DNA from: Bacteroidia bacterium
GTDB lineage: Bacteria; Bacteroidota; Bacteroidia; B-17B0; Aurantibacillaceae
Length of the DNA: 64,000 nt
Assembly: GCA_021740825.1 (NCBI GenBank)
Contig: JAIOZA010000009.1
Coordinates: forward strand, 34,952-98,951
Direction of reading: 5' to 3'
Below are positions 17,533 through 28,082 of the stretch, piece by piece. Position 1 is the stretch's first letter, and each line of letters opens with the position of its first letter. Under the pieces are notes generated by a model. It was not told the DNA's origin, made no database searches, and saw nothing but the letters and a program-made list of their open reading frames with translations. The position numbers and the translations under genes are program-made.

Positions 17533-20500
17533 GTGGTAAAAGGGGTAGTTAAATTTCTTCTTGTAGGTTCAGTGTCGGTAGGATTAATGAGCGTTGTAAT
17601 TGGTTCAAAAGCCAAAAATTCGCCATTAAGTAAACCGCATTTCCTTTTTACAAATGCACTTCAAGCAGATTCTCCTATTGTTACAAAAGATGATTTACCC
17701 TATAAATTTAACGATAATAACGGGGGGCAACCCAATTTTGATGATAAAAGTGGTTTGTATTTAAGCAATCCATCCAATATTAAAACAGAAACAAATTATA
17801 ACCCGCAAACAGGTAATTACGATATTACCCAAAAAATTGGAGATATTGATTATAGACCCGAAACTTATGTGGAGTTTAAAGATTACCAAGATCAATTATT
17901 TAAGGATGCCGTTAAAAATCATTGGAAATCAAAAATCAAAGCAGAAGACCTCCAAAATCAAAGTAAAAAAGGAACAATTCCAAAATTAACCATTAACAGC
18001 GAAATTTTTGACCGCATATTTGGAGGCAATCAAGTTGATATTAAACCCACAGGTACGGCCGAATTAATTTTTGCTTTAAACAGAAACAAAACTTTAAATC
18101 CTGCAATTCCGCAAAGGCAGCAAAAAGTAACCAATTTTGATTTTAATATGCGTATTCAATTAAACCTAATAGGTAAAATTGGAGACAAATTAAAAATTAC
18201 AACTAATTACAATACCGAAGCATCTTTTGATTGGGAAAATCAAATGAAATTAGAATATACTGGGTATGAAGATGAAATCATAAAAAAAATTGAAGCAGGA
18301 AATGTTACTTTACCCTTAAATAGTTCATTAATACAAGGTAGCCAAAGTTTATTTGGTGTTAAAACTCAATTACAATTTGGCAGACTAACTGCTACAGCTT
18401 TATTCTCACAACAACGAGGTAAAAAACAAGAAGTGAATGTGCAAGGTGGTGCTCAAACCATGTATTTTAATGTAAATGCAGATAATTATGAGGTAAATAA
18501 GCATTATTTTATGGGACATTATTTTAGAGATAATTATGATGAATGGATGACGACCTTACCTATTGTGAATACACCAATTATTATCACTAAAGTAGAGGTA
18601 TATATTACAAACCAAACCGGTAGTGCAGATCAAGTGCGAGGTATTGCTGCATTTGCAGATTTAGGGGAAGATGCTGTTCATGTAAATAGCAGTTTAAATA
18701 ACGCCTCAATTACTTGCCAACCGAATACTGATTATGTAATTGTTGATAGTGCTGGCGTGCAACCTCATAATGGTGCAAATAGTTTATATAGTATCTTAAC
18801 AGATACTTCTGCTTTTGGAATTATGCCTCCTCGAAATTCAACAAATTCATCAGGCATTTATTCAGATTTAACAAGCGCAGCTGTTGCTCCAAACTCATGC
18901 AATACCGGCGGCTCTTTTATGCAGTCATCAAGAGATTTTGAATATGTATCCACTGCCCGCAAATTAAATCCTTCAGAGTTTACTTTTAATAGTCGATTAG
19001 GTTTTATCTCTATTAATCAATCTATTAATAATGATGTAACTGTTGCTATAGCTTATCAATATACGTATAATGGTAAAGTATATCAGGTTGGCGAGTTTTC
19101 AGATCAGTTTACAACCGGACCATTATATTTAAAACTCTTAAAAAGTGGGTCAATCACTAGTCCTAAATTTAGTACCTGGGATTTAATGATGAAAAACGTG
19201 TATTCTTTAGGAGCATACAATTTAAATTCCGCCGATTTTAAGTGCGACATATACTATAACAATATTGAAACAGGTGTGGATATTCCATACATTCCATTCG
19301 GAAGTGTTAACGGAAAATTACTAGTTCAAGTAATGGGCCTAGATAAATTAAGTGTTAATGGCGATCCTTTTGCAGACGGCGTCTATGATTTTATTAAGGA
19401 TTATACCATAAACCCCAATAATGGTAGAATTTATTTATCATCAAAGGAACCTTTTGGCGAAAACTTAAGAAGTAAATTTTCTTCAAGCGATTTTCCAACA
19501 GCCAATAAATATATTTATCAAGAATTGTATGATTCTACAAGAACCGTAGCTCAACAATTACCTGAAAAAAATAGGTTTAAAATAAAGGGGCAATACAAAT
19601 CAGCATCTGGCTCCGAAATTTCATTAAATGCTTTAAATATTCCTCAAGGTGCAGTGCAAGTTACTGCAAACGGTCAACAATTAGCAGAAAACGTTGATTA
19701 TACAGTTGATTATACATTAGGGCGAGTAAAAATAATAAATGAAAGCATCTTAAATTCAGGTGCTAATATTAAAGTAAGTACCGAAAGTAATTCCTTATTT
19801 AACGTACAACAAAAAAGTTTATTTGGAACCCGACTAGATTTTAAAGTCAATAAGGACCTTACCTTGGGAGGAACATTATTGCATTTAAGTGAAAAGCCAG
19901 TTACCCAAAAAGTTAATATTGGCGACGAACCCGTATCTAATACTATTTGGGGTGTTGATTATAACTTCAAAACAGATGTTCCTTTTTTAACGCGCTTAAT
20001 TGATAAGATTCCTTTAATCAATACCAAAGAGATGAGTAGTATTACTACAAGAGGCGAGTTTGCTCAATTAATACCGGGCGTTGCAAAAGCAATTGGAAAA
20101 GATGGTAATTCATACGTTGATGATTTTGAGGGAAGTATTTCTTTAATTGATTTAAAAAGTCCACAAGCGTGGTCACTTGCAAGTATTCCGCAAAATCAAC
20201 CATCTCTTTTTCCTGAAGCTACCTTTAATGATGATATAAAATCCGGAATAAACAGAGCTCAGTTTAATTGGTATAACATCGATCCATTATATCATGGTGT
20301 TATAAGCAACAGTGCAAAACCAGCAAATATTAATAAGGAAACTTACTCTAATAACTTTATGCGTCAAGTTTTAGAAACAGAATTGTTTCCAAGCAAAACG
20401 CCAGCAAATGGTCAACCAGTTGTTTTATCCGTTTTAGATTTAGCGTTCTATCCAGGCGAACGTGGTCCTTATAATTATGATGTCAATCCCATAGGAGGCA

Positions 20501-23500
20501 TTTCAAGTGGTGTAACATCAACAGGCCGCCTTGCAAATCCAGAATCGCGTTGGGGTGGCATTATGCGGAGGTTAGAAACAAATGATTTTCAAGCTGCTAA
20601 TATAGAATACATTCAATTTTGGATGATGGATCCATTTAATAGTGATTACAATAACACGACGTATCCTGATATGGACGCTAACAGCAAGCCAAGTGGCGAA
20701 ATGTATATTAACTTGGGTAATGTTAGCGAAGATGTAGTTAAGGATGGTAAAATGTGCTATGAAAATGGTTTACCCGGAAAGCCAGGTGGAGCAAATGCTA
20801 ATTTACCAACTATTGAATCTAATATTGGAAAGTCACCTTCACTTCCATCCATTATTAATTCATTTGTAAATGACGCAAATGATAGGCCTTACCAAGATGC
20901 TGGTTATGATGGACTAGTAGATAGTGCTGAACGAAGAAAATTTTTGCCTTTTATTTCAGCGTTATCTTTTGCTGCATCAGGTCCAATAGTTAATGAAACA
21001 GTAAACAATGACCCAAGTTCTGATAAATACCATTTTCATAGAGGTAGTGATTATGATGTATTGCCAGAATTAGAAGGAAATACCCTACATCGTTATAAAA
21101 AATTTAATAACGCCGAAGGTAATTCACCTACTGAGGCGCAATATCCTGACGCTAACATTCCTAGTTCAGCAACTAACATTCCAAATATTGAGGACGTAAA
21201 CAAGGATAATACTTTAAATGAGAGTGAAAATTATTACCAATATAAAATTAAAATTTCTCCTCAAGATTTAAGTCCTGCTAATGTTGGTCAAAATTATATT
21301 GTGAATGTTTTAGATGGGGCAACTACAATAGACGGCATACAAAAATCAGTAAAATGGTATCAATTCAAAGTTCCTGTTACTGAATTTGAAAAATCTGTTG
21401 GTGAAATAGAAGGTTTTAATATGATCCGTTTTATGAGAGTATTTATGAAAGGGTTTGATAAACCAGTTGTTTGCCGTATTGCTCGTATGGAATTAGTGCG
21501 AAGTGATTGGAGAAGATATGCTTTTGATTTACAAAAACCGGGTGAGTACATTGCAAACGATGATAATACCACAACTTTTGACGTTTCTGCAGTGAGTCTT
21601 CAAGAAAATGGAGCTAAAGAACCAGTAAACTATGTAATTCCTCCTGGAATTAATCAGCAACAAAATATACAAACTACAAATTTAGTATTACTTAATGAGC
21701 AGGCCTTATCTTTAAGAACCTGCAATTTAAAAGATGGAGATAGTAGAGCAATTGTAAAAAATACGGAACTTGATGTGCGTTCATTCAAAAAAATGAAATT
21801 GTTTATGCATGCCGAAAAATTGGGACTTGACCCATTAAATGATGGAGATGTGACCGTTTTTGTTAGATTAGGTTCAGATTATAATAATAACTACTACGAA
21901 TATGAAATCCCTGTAAAATTAACTCCGAAAGGTTATTACGATCCAAATACAGATGACGGAAAATATGCCGTTTGGCCAACAGACAATGAGTTTGTGATTG
22001 ACTTTGAAAAAATCACTTCCGTAAAAATTAATCGTAATGGAAATTCGGGCATTGATTTAGTATCTATGCAAAAACCATATACCGAATACGATGGAAGCAA
22101 TAAAATAACGGTTGTTGGAAATCCGAACCTAGCAAGTATTAAAAACATGATGATTGGTATTAGAAATCCAAAGGATGATGGAGGCTTACCTAAATGTGTA
22201 GAAGTATGGGTAAACGAGCTACGGTTAACTGATTTTGTGAATCAAGGAGGCTGGGCTACAACAGGGAGTATTCAGGCTAAATTGGCTGATTTAGGGCAAG
22301 TTTCATTAGCAGCAACCTATAGTAAGCCGTTTTTTGGAAGTATTGAAAAGAAAGTCAGTGAGCGTAGTAGAGAAACAAATTTTCAGTGGGATGCAACATC
22401 AACATTTCAAATTGGCAAGTTTTTTCCGGTAAAATGGAAAGTTAATTTACCAGTTTATTATGCTTACGGTCAAACTAGAATCACACCTCAGTTTAGTCCG
22501 TACGATCCAGATATTAAAATTGATAATCCTAATATTGATCAGGAACTGCAAAAGCAAATTAAAAATAATGCACAGGATGTTACTATTCGCAAAGGATATA
22601 ATTTTTCTAATGTACGAATTGATGGCTTCAAAAAAGAGGGAGCAAAGCCAATGCCATGGGATGTTTCAAATTTTTCAATTACATATGCATACAATGAAGT
22701 AACACGAAGAAATGTAAATATAGACCATAGTATTTTAAAAACATACAGAGGTGCTGTATCATATAATTACGCCATTACAGCCAAAGCATGGACTCCCTTT
22801 AAAAAAACAAAATCAAAAATTTTGAATAATAAATGGATGGCCTTGGTTAAAGATTTTAATTTAACCCCGCTTCCTAGCAGATTAGGATTTAATATGGATG
22901 TTAACAGAAGTTACAGCGAATTACTAAATAGAGATATTACAAGTTTTTATTCAGGCAGTACTGATAATTTTACGCAAACTCAGTTTAATAAAACATTTAA
23001 TATTACCAGGTCTTACGATACACAATGGAACTTCACGAAAAATTTAAAATTTGATTTTACTGCCAATAATGATGGACGTATTTTAGAACCACAAGGGATT
23101 ATTGATACCAAAGAAGAAAAAGATACCATTAAACAAAATTTAATAGGTTTAGGAACAACAACCATGTATAGGCATTCATCAAATATTAATTATCAAATTC
23201 CAATTAATAAAATTCCCATTTTTGATTTTATTAATGCAACAGCAAAATATAGTACAACATATACTTGGACCAGAAGACCTTTTGCGCAAGAATCTATAGG
23301 AAACACCATTCAAAACACTAATACGCAAAATTTAAATGGTACATTTAATATGACGACTGTTTATAATAAAATCCCTTATTTTAAAAAGATTAATACGGGT
23401 GGTGGAAAACCTAAAGATTCAAAAAGTAAAACTGCTGTAAATACTGCAAAAGATACAGCAAAAACAAAAAATGAAAGCAGCAGTATTAAAGATCTTGGGG

Positions 23501-24939
23501 AATTTTTAGCAAGAGGTATTATGATGATTAAGCAAGTGTCGGTTTCTTATCAAAATACAAAAGGAACAGCATTACCTGGTTTTTTTCCTAGTTCACAATA
23601 TGTGGGAATGGATGCTAGTAAGAATTTTGCTCCAGGTTTTGGATTTATTAGTGGTTCTAATGATAGTATTTTAAGAAAATCGATTGAAAATAATTGGTTA
23701 GTTAAAAACTCAAATCAAAGTTTACCTTACACAACAACCAATACACAAAATTATACCTATAGAGCAAATATTGAACCGCATGGTAGTTTAAAAATTGAAT
23801 TAAATGGAACAAAAACATTTGGCAAAAATGAATCCATGTTTGTCCGTTACGATTCGCTGCAAAGAGAAAATGGTAATAGAGGCTATTTATTTGAAACTCC
23901 AAATAATACCGGAAATTATAGTATCAGCGTTTTTACATTAGGAAAATCATTTGTTGATAAGGGAAATATTAAAGATGGTACTTCATTACTTTTTGATGAA
24001 TTTTTAGCAATCAGACAAGATGTGGCAAGAGAATTAGCTGCAACTAATAGCGCAGTATCAATTAAGGATGCTCGGCCTGATGGAAAAGGTGGACAATATT
24101 ATGATGGTTACAGTAATACACAGCAAGATGTATTATTAGGAGCATTTCATGAAGCATATACTGGAAGAAAAGTAAAAGGTGTAGGAACCGACAAAATGTT
24201 TAAACAAATTCCTTTACCAAACTGGACCGCAAGTTGGGATGGTTTGGGTAAACTGAAGTTCATAAAAAAATACTTTCAATCAATTACAATTAGGCATTCA
24301 TATCGATCAATGTATACGATTGGAGGATTTGCGAACAACTTATTATTTGTGGATAATGATAATGACGGCTATTCAGAATCAAGAGTACCTGTTCAAAATT
24401 CTGTATTTGGTGGCGTTCAGCAATCAGCTAATTTTAATCCAAAATATACAATTCAAGGAGCTACCATATCAGAGCAATTTAGCCCGTTAATAAAGTTTGA
24501 TTTTAAATTTAAAAAACCAGGATTATTAGCCAACTTTGAAATTAAAAAAGATAAGACTGTAAACTTAAATATTACAGGACCTCAAATTATTGAAACCAAA
24601 GGACAAGAATATGTAGTTGGATTAGGTTATCGTTTTCCGAATTTGGTAATTAAAGCCATTAAAATAAAAGGGCAGCCAGTAAAAAGTGATTTAAATTTTA
24701 AGATGGATTTATCTTACAGAAAAAATTTGACGATAATTAGAAGAATTGTTGATGAAATTAGCACTCCAACGGGAGGACAAAATATTATCTCACTTAAAAC
24801 GGCCCTAGACTATCAATTAACACAAGCCATTAATTTAAGATTATTCTATGATTGGATTAGAACTACTCCACAAACATCTAATTCATTTCCAACCGCAAAC
24901 ACTAATGCTGGATTTAGTTTGAGATTTAATCTGCAGTAA
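17533..24939 (+). CDS. sprA: SprA, outer-membrane translocon of the type IX secretion system
   Basis: 2468 residues, the expected size for SprA, the giant outer-membrane barrel that forms the type IX secretion pore and is needed for gliding in Flavobacterium. GTG start 8 bp after ruvA; a hydrophobic N-terminal segment (VVKFLLVGSVSVGLMSVVIG) serves as signal peptide. Recognisable are YVEFKDYQ, the early GGNQVDIKPTGTAELIFA stretch with IQLNLIGKIGDKL, later SYVDDFEGS, FYPGERGPYN, and many long alternating strands to a C-terminal FSLRFNLQ ending like an outer-membrane barrel. A low-complexity Lys/Ser insert lies near residues 1955-1990. A ruvA-sprA order is common in Bacteroidota. Its presence predicts CTD-bearing T9SS cargo elsewhere in the genome. 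Confidence 0.97.
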   Translation: MVKGVVKFLLVGSVSVGLMSVVIGSKAKNSPLSKPHFLFTNALQADSPIVTKDDLPYKFNDNNGGQPNFDDKSGLYLSNPSNIKTETNYNPQTGNYDITQKIGDIDYRPETYVEFKDYQDQLFKDAVKNHWKSKIKAEDLQNQSKKGTIPKLTINSEIFDRIFGGNQVDIKPTGTAELIFALNRNKTLNPAIPQRQQKVTNFDFNMRIQLNLIGKIGDKLKITTNYNTEASFDWENQMKLEYTGYEDEIIKKIEAGNVTLPLNSSLIQGSQSLFGVKTQLQFGRLTATALFSQQRGKKQEVNVQGGAQTMYFNVNADNYEVNKHYFMGHYFRDNYDEWMTTLPIVNTPIIITKVEVYITNQTGSADQVRGIAAFADLGEDAVHVNSSLNNASITCQPNTDYVIVDSAGVQPHNGANSLYSILTDTSAFGIMPPRNSTNSSGIYSDLTSAAVAPNSCNTGGSFMQSSRDFEYVSTARKLNPSEFTFNSRLGFISINQSINNDVTVAIAYQYTYNGKVYQVGEFSDQFTTGPLYLKLLKSGSITSPKFSTWDLMMKNVYSLGAYNLNSADFKCDIYYNNIETGVDIPYIPFGSVNGKLLVQVMGLDKLSVNGDPFADGVYDFIKDYTINPNNGRIYLSSKEPFGENLRSKFSSSDFPTANKYIYQELYDSTRTVAQQLPEKNRFKIKGQYKSASGSEISLNALNIPQGAVQVTANGQQLAENVDYTVDYTLGRVKIINESILNSGANIKVSTESNSLFNVQQKSLFGTRLDFKVNKDLTLGGTLLHLSEKPVTQKVNIGDEPVSNTIWGVDYNFKTDVPFLTRLIDKIPLINTKEMSSITTRGEFAQLIPGVAKAIGKDGNSYVDDFEGSISLIDLKSPQAWSLASIPQNQPSLFPEATFNDDIKSGINRAQFNWYNIDPLYHGVISNSAKPANINKETYSNNFMRQVLETELFPSKTPANGQPVVLSVLDLAFYPGERGPYNYDVNPIGGISSGVTSTGRLANPESRWGGIMRRLETNDFQAANIEYIQFWMMDPFNSDYNNTTYPDMDANSKPSGEMYINLGNVSEDVVKDGKMCYENGLPGKPGGANANLPTIESNIGKSPSLPSIINSFVNDANDRPYQDAGYDGLVDSAERRKFLPFISALSFAASGPIVNETVNNDPSSDKYHFHRGSDYDVLPELEGNTLHRYKKFNNAEGNSPTEAQYPDANIPSSATNIPNIEDVNKDNTLNESENYYQYKIKISPQDLSPANVGQNYIVNVLDGATTIDGIQKSVKWYQFKVPVTEFEKSVGEIEGFNMIRFMRVFMKGFDKPVVCRIARMELVRSDWRRYAFDLQKPGEYIANDDNTTTFDVSAVSLQENGAKEPVNYVIPPGINQQQNIQTTNLVLLNEQALSLRTCNLKDGDSRAIVKNTELDVRSFKKMKLFMHAEKLGLDPLNDGDVTVFVRLGSDYNNNYYEYEIPVKLTPKGYYDPNTDDGKYAVWPTDNEFVIDFEKITSVKINRNGNSGIDLVSMQKPYTEYDGSNKITVVGNPNLASIKNMMIGIRNPKDDGGLPKCVEVWVNELRLTDFVNQGGWATTGSIQAKLADLGQVSLAATYSKPFFGSIEKKVSERSRETNFQWDATSTFQIGKFFPVKWKVNLPVYYAYGQTRITPQFSPYDPDIKIDNPNIDQELQKQIKNNAQDVTIRKGYNFSNVRIDGFKKEGAKPMPWDVSNFSITYAYNEVTRRNVNIDHSILKTYRGAVSYNYAITAKAWTPFKKTKSKILNNKWMALVKDFNLTPLPSRLGFNMDVNRSYSELLNRDITSFYSGSTDNFTQTQFNKTFNITRSYDTQWNFTKNLKFDFTANNDGRILEPQGIIDTKEEKDTIKQNLIGLGTTTMYRHSSNINYQIPINKIPIFDFINATAKYSTTYTWTRRPFAQESIGNTIQNTNTQNLNGTFNMTTVYNKIPYFKKINTGGGKPKDSKSKTAVNTAKDTAKTKNESSSIKDLGEFLARGIMMIKQVSVSYQNTKGTALPGFFPSSQYVGMDASKNFAPGFGFISGSNDSILRKSIENNWLVKNSNQSLPYTTTNTQNYTYRANIEPHGSLKIELNGTKTFGKNESMFVRYDSLQRENGNRGYLFETPNNTGNYSISVFTLGKSFVDKGNIKDGTSLLFDEFLAIRQDVARELAATNSAVSIKDARPDGKGGQYYDGYSNTQQDVLLGAFHEAYTGRKVKGVGTDKMFKQIPLPNWTASWDGLGKLKFIKKYFQSITIRHSYRSMYTIGGFANNLLFVDNDNDGYSESRVPVQNSVFGGVQQSANFNPKYTIQGATISEQFSPLIKFDFKFKKPGLLANFEIKKDKTVNLNITGPQIIETKGQEYVVGLGYRFPNLVIKAIKIKGQPVKSDLNFKMDLSYRKNLTIIRRIVDEISTPTGGQNIISLKTALDYQLTQAINLRLFYDWIRTTPQTSNSFPTANTNAGFSLRFNLQ

Positions 24940-24977
24940 ATTTCAATCACAGTTTTATTTACGTTTGATTGTTAAAT

Positions 24978-25115
24978 AACCACATTGTAACATAGGCTAA
25001 TTTAAAGAGGCAAAGAATAAGATTGAACAAGTTTTTTTTAACTAAACGCTATGTTTAAAACCAAGCTTCTATCATCAACTATTATTTCCTAAAAAAACTA
25101 TGTGTCTATGTGGTT
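24978..25115. repeat. MITE-like element with terminal inverted repeats, copy A
   Basis: The 138-bp segment begins AACCACATTGTAACATAG and ends CTATGTGTCTATGTGGTT, imperfect inverted repeats of each other. The same ends bound the segment 50795-50928. Inside, both copies share AAGCTTCT about 45-55 bp before the right end. No coding frame is present. Short non-coding elements with matching ends in intergenic DNA suggest a non-autonomous mobile element, but no transposase is visible here. Confidence 0.6.
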
Positions 25116-25125
25116 GAAAAAATAT

Positions 25126-25133
25126 TATATTTG
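25126..25133 (+). promoter_or_regulatory. -7 promoter element of the SpoU methyltransferase gene
   Basis: TATATTTG, a perfect TAnnTTTG, 24 bp before the ATG at 25158. It lies just outside the right end of the MITE-like element, so any -33 sequence would have to come from the element; no TTG at the right spacing is seen. Confidence 0.4.
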
Positions 25134-25157
25134 ATTGGGTAGTTGCAAATAAAACAT

Positions 25158-25676
25158 ATGAACGAAAAACTCAGCATGCATAATTTAGGGCGTTTAAGTT
25201 CTGATGAATTTAAATCTTCTGAAAAAAATAAAATAATTCTTGTATTAGATAACATCAGAAGCTTAAACAATGTTGGTTCTGCTTTTAGAACGGCTGATGC
25301 TTTTTTAATTGAAGCTATTTATTTATGTGGTGTAACTGGAACGCCTCCAAAACCTGAAATTGAAAAAACAGCATTAGGAGCAACAGAAACAGTTACATGG
25401 AAATACTATAAAACGACTCAGCAAGCATTTGAAGATTTAAAAGCAAAAAACTATTATATAGCATCAATTGAACAGGCTAAAAATTCAATACTGCTTAACG
25501 AGTTTAAAAAGCCAACCCAACCACTTGCTTTAATTTTTGGTAACGAAGTTTATGGTGTAGAACAAGAAATTATTAATCAAAGTAATGCATGTATTGAAAT
25601 ACCTCAATTTGGCACAAAACACTCTTTTAACGTTTCGGTAAGTATGGGAATTGTGTTATGGGAAATGCTTCATTAA
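25158..25676 (+). CDS. SpoU/TrmH-family RNA 2'-O-methyltransferase
   Basis: About 172 residues with the SPOUT knot: motif 1 LDNIRSLNNVGSAFRTADAF, motif 2 LALIFGNEVYGVEQEII and motif 3 IEIPQFGTKHSFNVSVSMGIVLWE. These are the SAM-binding and catalytic segments of TrmH-like enzymes, which methylate the 2'-OH of tRNA or rRNA nucleotides. It lacks the extra N-terminal domain of rRNA enzymes such as RlmB, so a tRNA substrate is more likely, but the target cannot be told. I chose the ATG at 25158 over an upstream TTG at 25143, which would lie too close to the TATATTTG element. It converges with the RND gene. Confidence 0.9.
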   Translation: MNEKLSMHNLGRLSSDEFKSSEKNKIILVLDNIRSLNNVGSAFRTADAFLIEAIYLCGVTGTPPKPEIEKTALGATETVTWKYYKTTQQAFEDLKAKNYYIASIEQAKNSILLNEFKKPTQPLALIFGNEVYGVEQEIINQSNACIEIPQFGTKHSFNVSVSMGIVLWEMLH

Positions 25677-25719
25677 TTACTACGCGAGCACTCCTGCTAT
25701 TAATTTAAATTGCATAAGA

Positions 25720-27984
25720 TTATTTTTTTTTCTTATTACCTAATAACCAAAACAGCAATACGGGTAGCAGAAAAAAATCAGCTATTACTGCAATAATGAT
25801 AGTGATACAAATTAAGAACCCAAAATAAAAAGTGCTTTGAAAATCACTGACCATTAAACTTACAAAACCACCCATCAAAATAAAAGTAGTTAAAACAATA
25901 GGTTTTCCTGTTTCAAAATAAGTACGTTTAAAGGCATAAATTAATGATTTACCGTATCCTAATTCAATTTTTAACCGAGAAATAAAATGAATTGTATCAT
26001 CGGTGGCTACACCAAAAGCAATACTAAATACTAATGAAGTGGCTGCTTTTAATTCGATACCAGCAAAACCCATTATACCTGCAATAATTAATAATGGAAT
26101 AAAATTCGGTAGAATAAAAACAAGCACCATTCGCCAACTACGGTGTAAAAAATAAGTAAGTAAAGCAATAACAATAATAGAAAATAAAAAACCTTGAGTC
26201 ATGTTACTTACCATATATTCATTATTTCTATCAACCAAATGTGCTGCGCCGGTTATTTTTATTTCTATATCATTTGAGTTTATATTTTTTTGAATGAACT
26301 CCTTAAAACGTTTATTTTGTTCGTTAACAATAATACTTCCAACGTCACATATTTTACCATTAATACGGGCATACCTACCATCAATTGTAATGATACGCTT
26401 AATGTCTTTATTTTTTTTATTTTCAATTAATTGCTTTTTTACAGCTTCATAATCTTCCTGATTTGGAAATTTACCTTCGCCTGAGGTTTCATCATTCAGT
26501 GCTTTGTTAATGCTTTTTGTTAGCATTGCTGGTGAATACATAAAACCAGCATGATATTCTTTTTTAAGAAATTCATCAACCAAATTTAACTGTTTCATGA
26601 TATCGTAATCCCAAACAGTTTTGTTTTTATTTTTTATTTCCACTGCAAATTCTAGTGGACGTGCGCCACTATAATACTTATCAAAAAACTTAAAGTCTTG
26701 TTTTATTTTTACATTATCAGATAAATCTTCTAATAAAATATTATTAACTTTAATATTGTATACCCCAATAATTGAAAGGGCAACTAGTAAGCAGGAAGTT
26801 ACTACGATTGTTTTTTGATTTCTGAAAATCCAAAACAAAATACTACGCATTACATTATATGTTTTATTATCATGCGTATGAACTGATACTAATTTTTTAG
26901 GAGTAAAAAAATAGAGTAGCGCTGGTAAAAGTGTATAAGTTAAGCAGAAGGCAATAACGATACCGACTGAAGTATAAATACCAAAATCTTTTATTGGTTT
27001 AATACTTGAAAATAATAACGATAAAAAACCTACAACCGTTGTAATTAAAGTTAGGAAGGTAGGAAATCCAACTTCTTTTAAAATTAACGGATAAATTTTT
27101 TGTTTCTCGGTGCCTTTTGCTAATTCTTCAAAATGTTTCGAGAAAAAGTGAACCACGTCGCTCATCCCTGCAATAAATATCATGGTGGGTAGCATTACCG
27201 TCATAATATCTAAGGATTTATGCAACATTGCCATAATTCCTAATGTCCAAAAAATAGAAATGATAACGATGGTTAATGGAACAACGATTCCGTAAATGGA
27301 TCTAAATGAAAGCCATAAAAATAAAATAACTAATACGAATGAAATACTTAAAAAATAAACAAATTCTTTTTCTAGATTTTTTAAATAAACATCTTGAGCA
27401 ACAATTCTTCCAACAAAATGTATATCATCAAAATGATACTTAGTGAATGCTTTTTCTATATTCCGAGCTAAACTATCACTTTTGACTTTATTTAATCCTT
27501 CTTCTGTTTTTATAAATATAGAAATTGACTTTGCATCTTTTGGAAAAAAAGAACCAATTAATTCGGGAGTTTTATAAATGTTGATACTATCATCTTTATA
27601 CAAACTTTCATCCTCAATATGTAATAATCTTTTTTGAACAGGTGCGAGGCCGCTTAATGAAATATTTTTAATGTTGGTTGGAGAAATAATTCTATCTACG
27701 TAAGGTAGTTTTTTAAGTTCATCAGAGAGTAATTCTACTTTCTGAAGAAAATCTTTTTTAAAAATCCCTGCTTTATTTTCTAAACCTAAAAGCACAAATT
27801 CATTGTCCCATTCAAAACGATTACGATGTGTTTCATATACACCTAACTCATTGTCTTCATTTGGAAAAAAGGCTTCAAAATCATAATCAAATTTCAAATC
27901 CTGAATTTTAAAAGCACAGAGTATCGAAAAGGCAACCACAAAAAAAAGGACAATAGGATGTAATATTTTTTGAGGAATCTTCAT
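25720..27984 (-). CDS. RND/MMPL-family inner-membrane exporter
   Basis: 754 residues with the tandem layout of the RND/patched superfamily: one N-terminal membrane helix (about 12-28), a periplasmic domain to about 200, five to six helices (about 205-410), a second periplasmic domain (to about 590) and five further helices (about 600-748). LPTMIFIAGMSDVVHF and SIAFGVATDDTIHF are the paired TM4-like segments with the proton-relay acidic residues (GMSD, ATDD). Such proteins move lipids, hopanoids or small molecules using the proton gradient. There is no adjacent membrane-fusion protein or TolC-like gene, so it is an MMPL/HpnN-like exporter rather than a tripartite pump. It ends with a Lys-rich tail. 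Substrate unknown. Confidence 0.88.
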   Translation of the reverse strand: MKIPQKILHPIVLFFVVAFSILCAFKIQDLKFDYDFEAFFPNEDNELGVYETHRNRFEWDNEFVLLGLENKAGIFKKDFLQKVELLSDELKKLPYVDRIISPTNIKNISLSGLAPVQKRLLHIEDESLYKDDSINIYKTPELIGSFFPKDAKSISIFIKTEEGLNKVKSDSLARNIEKAFTKYHFDDIHFVGRIVAQDVYLKNLEKEFVYFLSISFVLVILFLWLSFRSIYGIVVPLTIVIISIFWTLGIMAMLHKSLDIMTVMLPTMIFIAGMSDVVHFFSKHFEELAKGTEKQKIYPLILKEVGFPTFLTLITTVVGFLSLLFSSIKPIKDFGIYTSVGIVIAFCLTYTLLPALLYFFTPKKLVSVHTHDNKTYNVMRSILFWIFRNQKTIVVTSCLLVALSIIGVYNIKVNNILLEDLSDNVKIKQDFKFFDKYYSGARPLEFAVEIKNKNKTVWDYDIMKQLNLVDEFLKKEYHAGFMYSPAMLTKSINKALNDETSGEGKFPNQEDYEAVKKQLIENKKNKDIKRIITIDGRYARINGKICDVGSIIVNEQNKRFKEFIQKNINSNDIEIKITGAAHLVDRNNEYMVSNMTQGFLFSIIVIALLTYFLHRSWRMVLVFILPNFIPLLIIAGIMGFAGIELKAATSLVFSIAFGVATDDTIHFISRLKIELGYGKSLIYAFKRTYFETGKPIVLTTFILMGGFVSLMVSDFQSTFYFGFLICITIIIAVIADFFLLPVLLFWLLGNKKKK

Positions 27985-28082
27985 TCTTAATTAAAATTCT
28001 TTACGATAAAAGAACATGTTACAGCGCATTATGTTTACTACCTTTTTGAAAATCAACAAATACAAAATCATCACATTCAAAA

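Noticed and set aside
24940..25142. tRNA or small RNA gene
   Set aside because: No cloverleaf or TPsiC-like sequence; the structure is explained by the inverted-repeat element.
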